Assembly: GCA_964400875.1 (NCBI GenBank)
Contig: CAYNWK010000059.1
Coordinates: 1 to 25,236, forward strand
Reading direction: 5' to 3'
Origin: CAYNWK01 sp964400875
GTDB taxonomy: Bacteria; Chloroflexota; Anaerolineae; Anaerolineales; UBA4823
DNA: 25,236 nt
Part shown: piece after piece, positions 24,312 through 25,236 of the stretch
Layout: each line of letters begins with the position of its first letter
Position numbering within the stretch: the first letter of the stretch is position 1
The notes under the pieces: generated by a model
The model's input: the letters and a program-made list of their open reading frames with translations, nothing else
What the model was told of the DNA's origin: nothing
Database searches by the model: none
Translations under genes and position numbers: made by a program

Positions 24312-25236
24312 ACGCCCCTTTCTTGTGGATCCTTTTCCCGCTGGCGGTTGCGGCAATACTCTTGTTGCTCATGCGCTGGAATCTGGGGGTGAGCCTGGCA
24401 GGGACAATCATTGCTGCGCTCCTGGCTGGCCTGGCTTGGTTCCTGCCTTTGGAGGATCAGATCAGTCTAGGGCCGGTGGGGTTCGGGTTCTCGGACACCT
24501 GGTCTGTCTTGGGGCGCAACTTCATCCTCGGGGCGGCGCAAAGACCGGCTTTGGTAGTGATTTACCTGGCAGCTGCATTTTGGTTTGGTGCCGGGCCAAT
24601 TGCTAAAGCCAATCGTAATTTCGTACCGCTTGGGCTCGCCATTACTGCTTTGCTCGCTGCGATCGTTGCGGTCGAGCCTTTCCTCTATGCAGCTTTGTTG
24701 ATCGAGACAGCCGTCCTGGTCAGCATTCCCATGCTGGTCCCCGTTTCCCAGCCGGCTGGTAGAGGAGTTTTACGTTACCTGACTTACCTTACGATGGGTA
24801 TGCCGTTCATCCTGTATACTGGGTGGATGCTGACCGGCGCCGACTCAGGTCCCGGAGATCCGCAGCTGGTCGTACGCAGCGCCGTCCTTCTCGGTCTCGG
24901 GTTTGCCTTGCTGCTTGGCGTCATTCCTTTTCATACCTGGATTCCGATGTTGATGCAGGAAAGCCACCCTTATACGGTTGCTTACGTCTTGCTGATTCTG
25001 ACCAGCGCGATTTCATTTTTCGGTTTAAGTTTTTTTAACCGCTTCGCTTGGCTGCGCGAGATCGAAGGTCTTTACCCGTTACTGCGCTTTTCTGGCGTGT
25101 TGATGGTTGTAACGGCTGGTTTGTGGGCTGCCTTCCAACGGCGTTTAGACCGGATGCTTGGCTTTGCCGTGATCTTCGAAGTTGGCGTCTCCCTCTTAAC
25201 TATCAGCCTGGCGCAAGGTGCAGCCACGGATACGTT
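24308..25236 (+). CDS. proton-antiporter family subunit (NuoN/NuoM/MrpD-like), 3'-truncated
   Basis: An open frame starting at TTG 24308 (TTGA overlap with the previous stop; GGAGG at 24296-24300, spacing 7) runs without a stop to the window end, 309 codons so far. It is strongly hydrophobic. LLLGVIPFHTWIPML (His209) followed by 'QESHPYTVAYVLLILTSA' matches the 'PFHxWLPDA...PTPVSALL' block of PF00361 antiporter subunits, and VEPFLYAALLIET keeps a TM5-like glutamate. The TM7 lysine expected before PFH is not present (LLLGVI). It is presumably a membrane subunit of the same complex I/Hyf-like module, with its C-terminus beyond the window. Confidence 0.78.
   Translation, partial: MNAPFLWILFPLAVAAILLLLMRWNLGVSLAGTIIAALLAGLAWFLPLEDQISLGPVGFGFSDTWSVLGRNFILGAAQRPALVVIYLAAAFWFGAGPIAKANRNFVPLGLAITALLAAIVAVEPFLYAALLIETAVLVSIPMLVPVSQPAGRGVLRYLTYLTMGMPFILYTGWMLTGADSGPGDPQLVVRSAVLLGLGFALLLGVIPFHTWIPMLMQESHPYTVAYVLLILTSAISFFGLSFFNRFAWLREIEGLYPLLRFSGVLMVVTAGLWAAFQRRLDRMLGFAVIFEVGVSLLTISLAQGAATDT

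Noticed and set aside
24325..24606. Short + strand frames near the window end (24325-24606, 24823-25038)
   Set aside because: They are out-of-frame shadows of the antiporter frame starting at TTG 24308, which continues off the window.
1..25236. tRNA, rRNA, CRISPR, insertion sequence or phage features
   Set aside because: No cloverleaf-like sequence, repeat-spacer array, transposase or integrase motif, or terminal inverted repeats were seen; gaps between genes are all shorter than 170 bases.

Overview
The window is a dense, GC-rich stretch of bacterial DNA in which every gene I can support lies on the + strand. Protein style (lipoprotein with a Thr/Pro-rich linker, divergent complex I-like antiporter subunits, purine deaminases next to BMP-type ABC transporters) suggests an anaerobic member of the Chloroflexota, perhaps Anaerolineae. 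That placement is inference; there is no rRNA or other taxonomic marker here.

Region 1 (1-6550) looks like a purine-base catabolism operon. It has a 5'-truncated 8-oxoguanine deaminase, adenine deaminase, a GntR/UTRA regulator, two different carbamoyltransferase-fold enzymes (one aspartate carbamoyltransferase-like with altered aspartate-binding residues, one YgeW-like) and carbamate kinase. Region 2 (6640-16180) encodes two BMP-family (nucleoside/purine type) ABC transporters in the order ATPase, four permeases, binding lipoprotein, ATPase. The single binding protein is about twice the usual length and is a tandem fusion of two BMP domains. Region 3 (16177-22104) holds a threonine synthase-like PLP enzyme, a GtrB/DPM-type glycosyltransferase, a strong terminator, a second fold-type II PLP enzyme (TrpB/cysteine synthase-like), an unknown 192-residue protein, and a dihydropyrimidinase/hydantoinase that overlaps it. 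Region 4 (22153 to the end) starts a different operon for complex I/Mrp/Hyf-like membrane subunits; the last gene runs off the window.

Taken together, regions 1-3 could form an import-and-ferment system. Nucleosides or bases enter through two ABC transporters, purines are deaminated, a cyclic amide is opened by the hydantoinase, carbamoyl groups are transferred to phosphate by the carbamoyltransferases running backwards, and carbamate kinase makes ATP. The set resembles the E. coli anaerobic urate/purine cluster (ygeW, ygeX, hyuA, yqeA). In this window the ygeX role could only be filled by one of the PLP enzymes, and ygeY, xdhD and ygfK are not seen. The pathway is inference; the gene identities are well supported.

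The most notable items are the double-BMP binding protein serving a two-ATPase/four-permease locus, the carbamoyltransferase pair with a non-canonical amino-acid site, and antiporter-like subunits lacking the usual TM7 lysine. No tRNA, rRNA, CRISPR array, insertion sequence or gene-free gap over 300 bases was seen.
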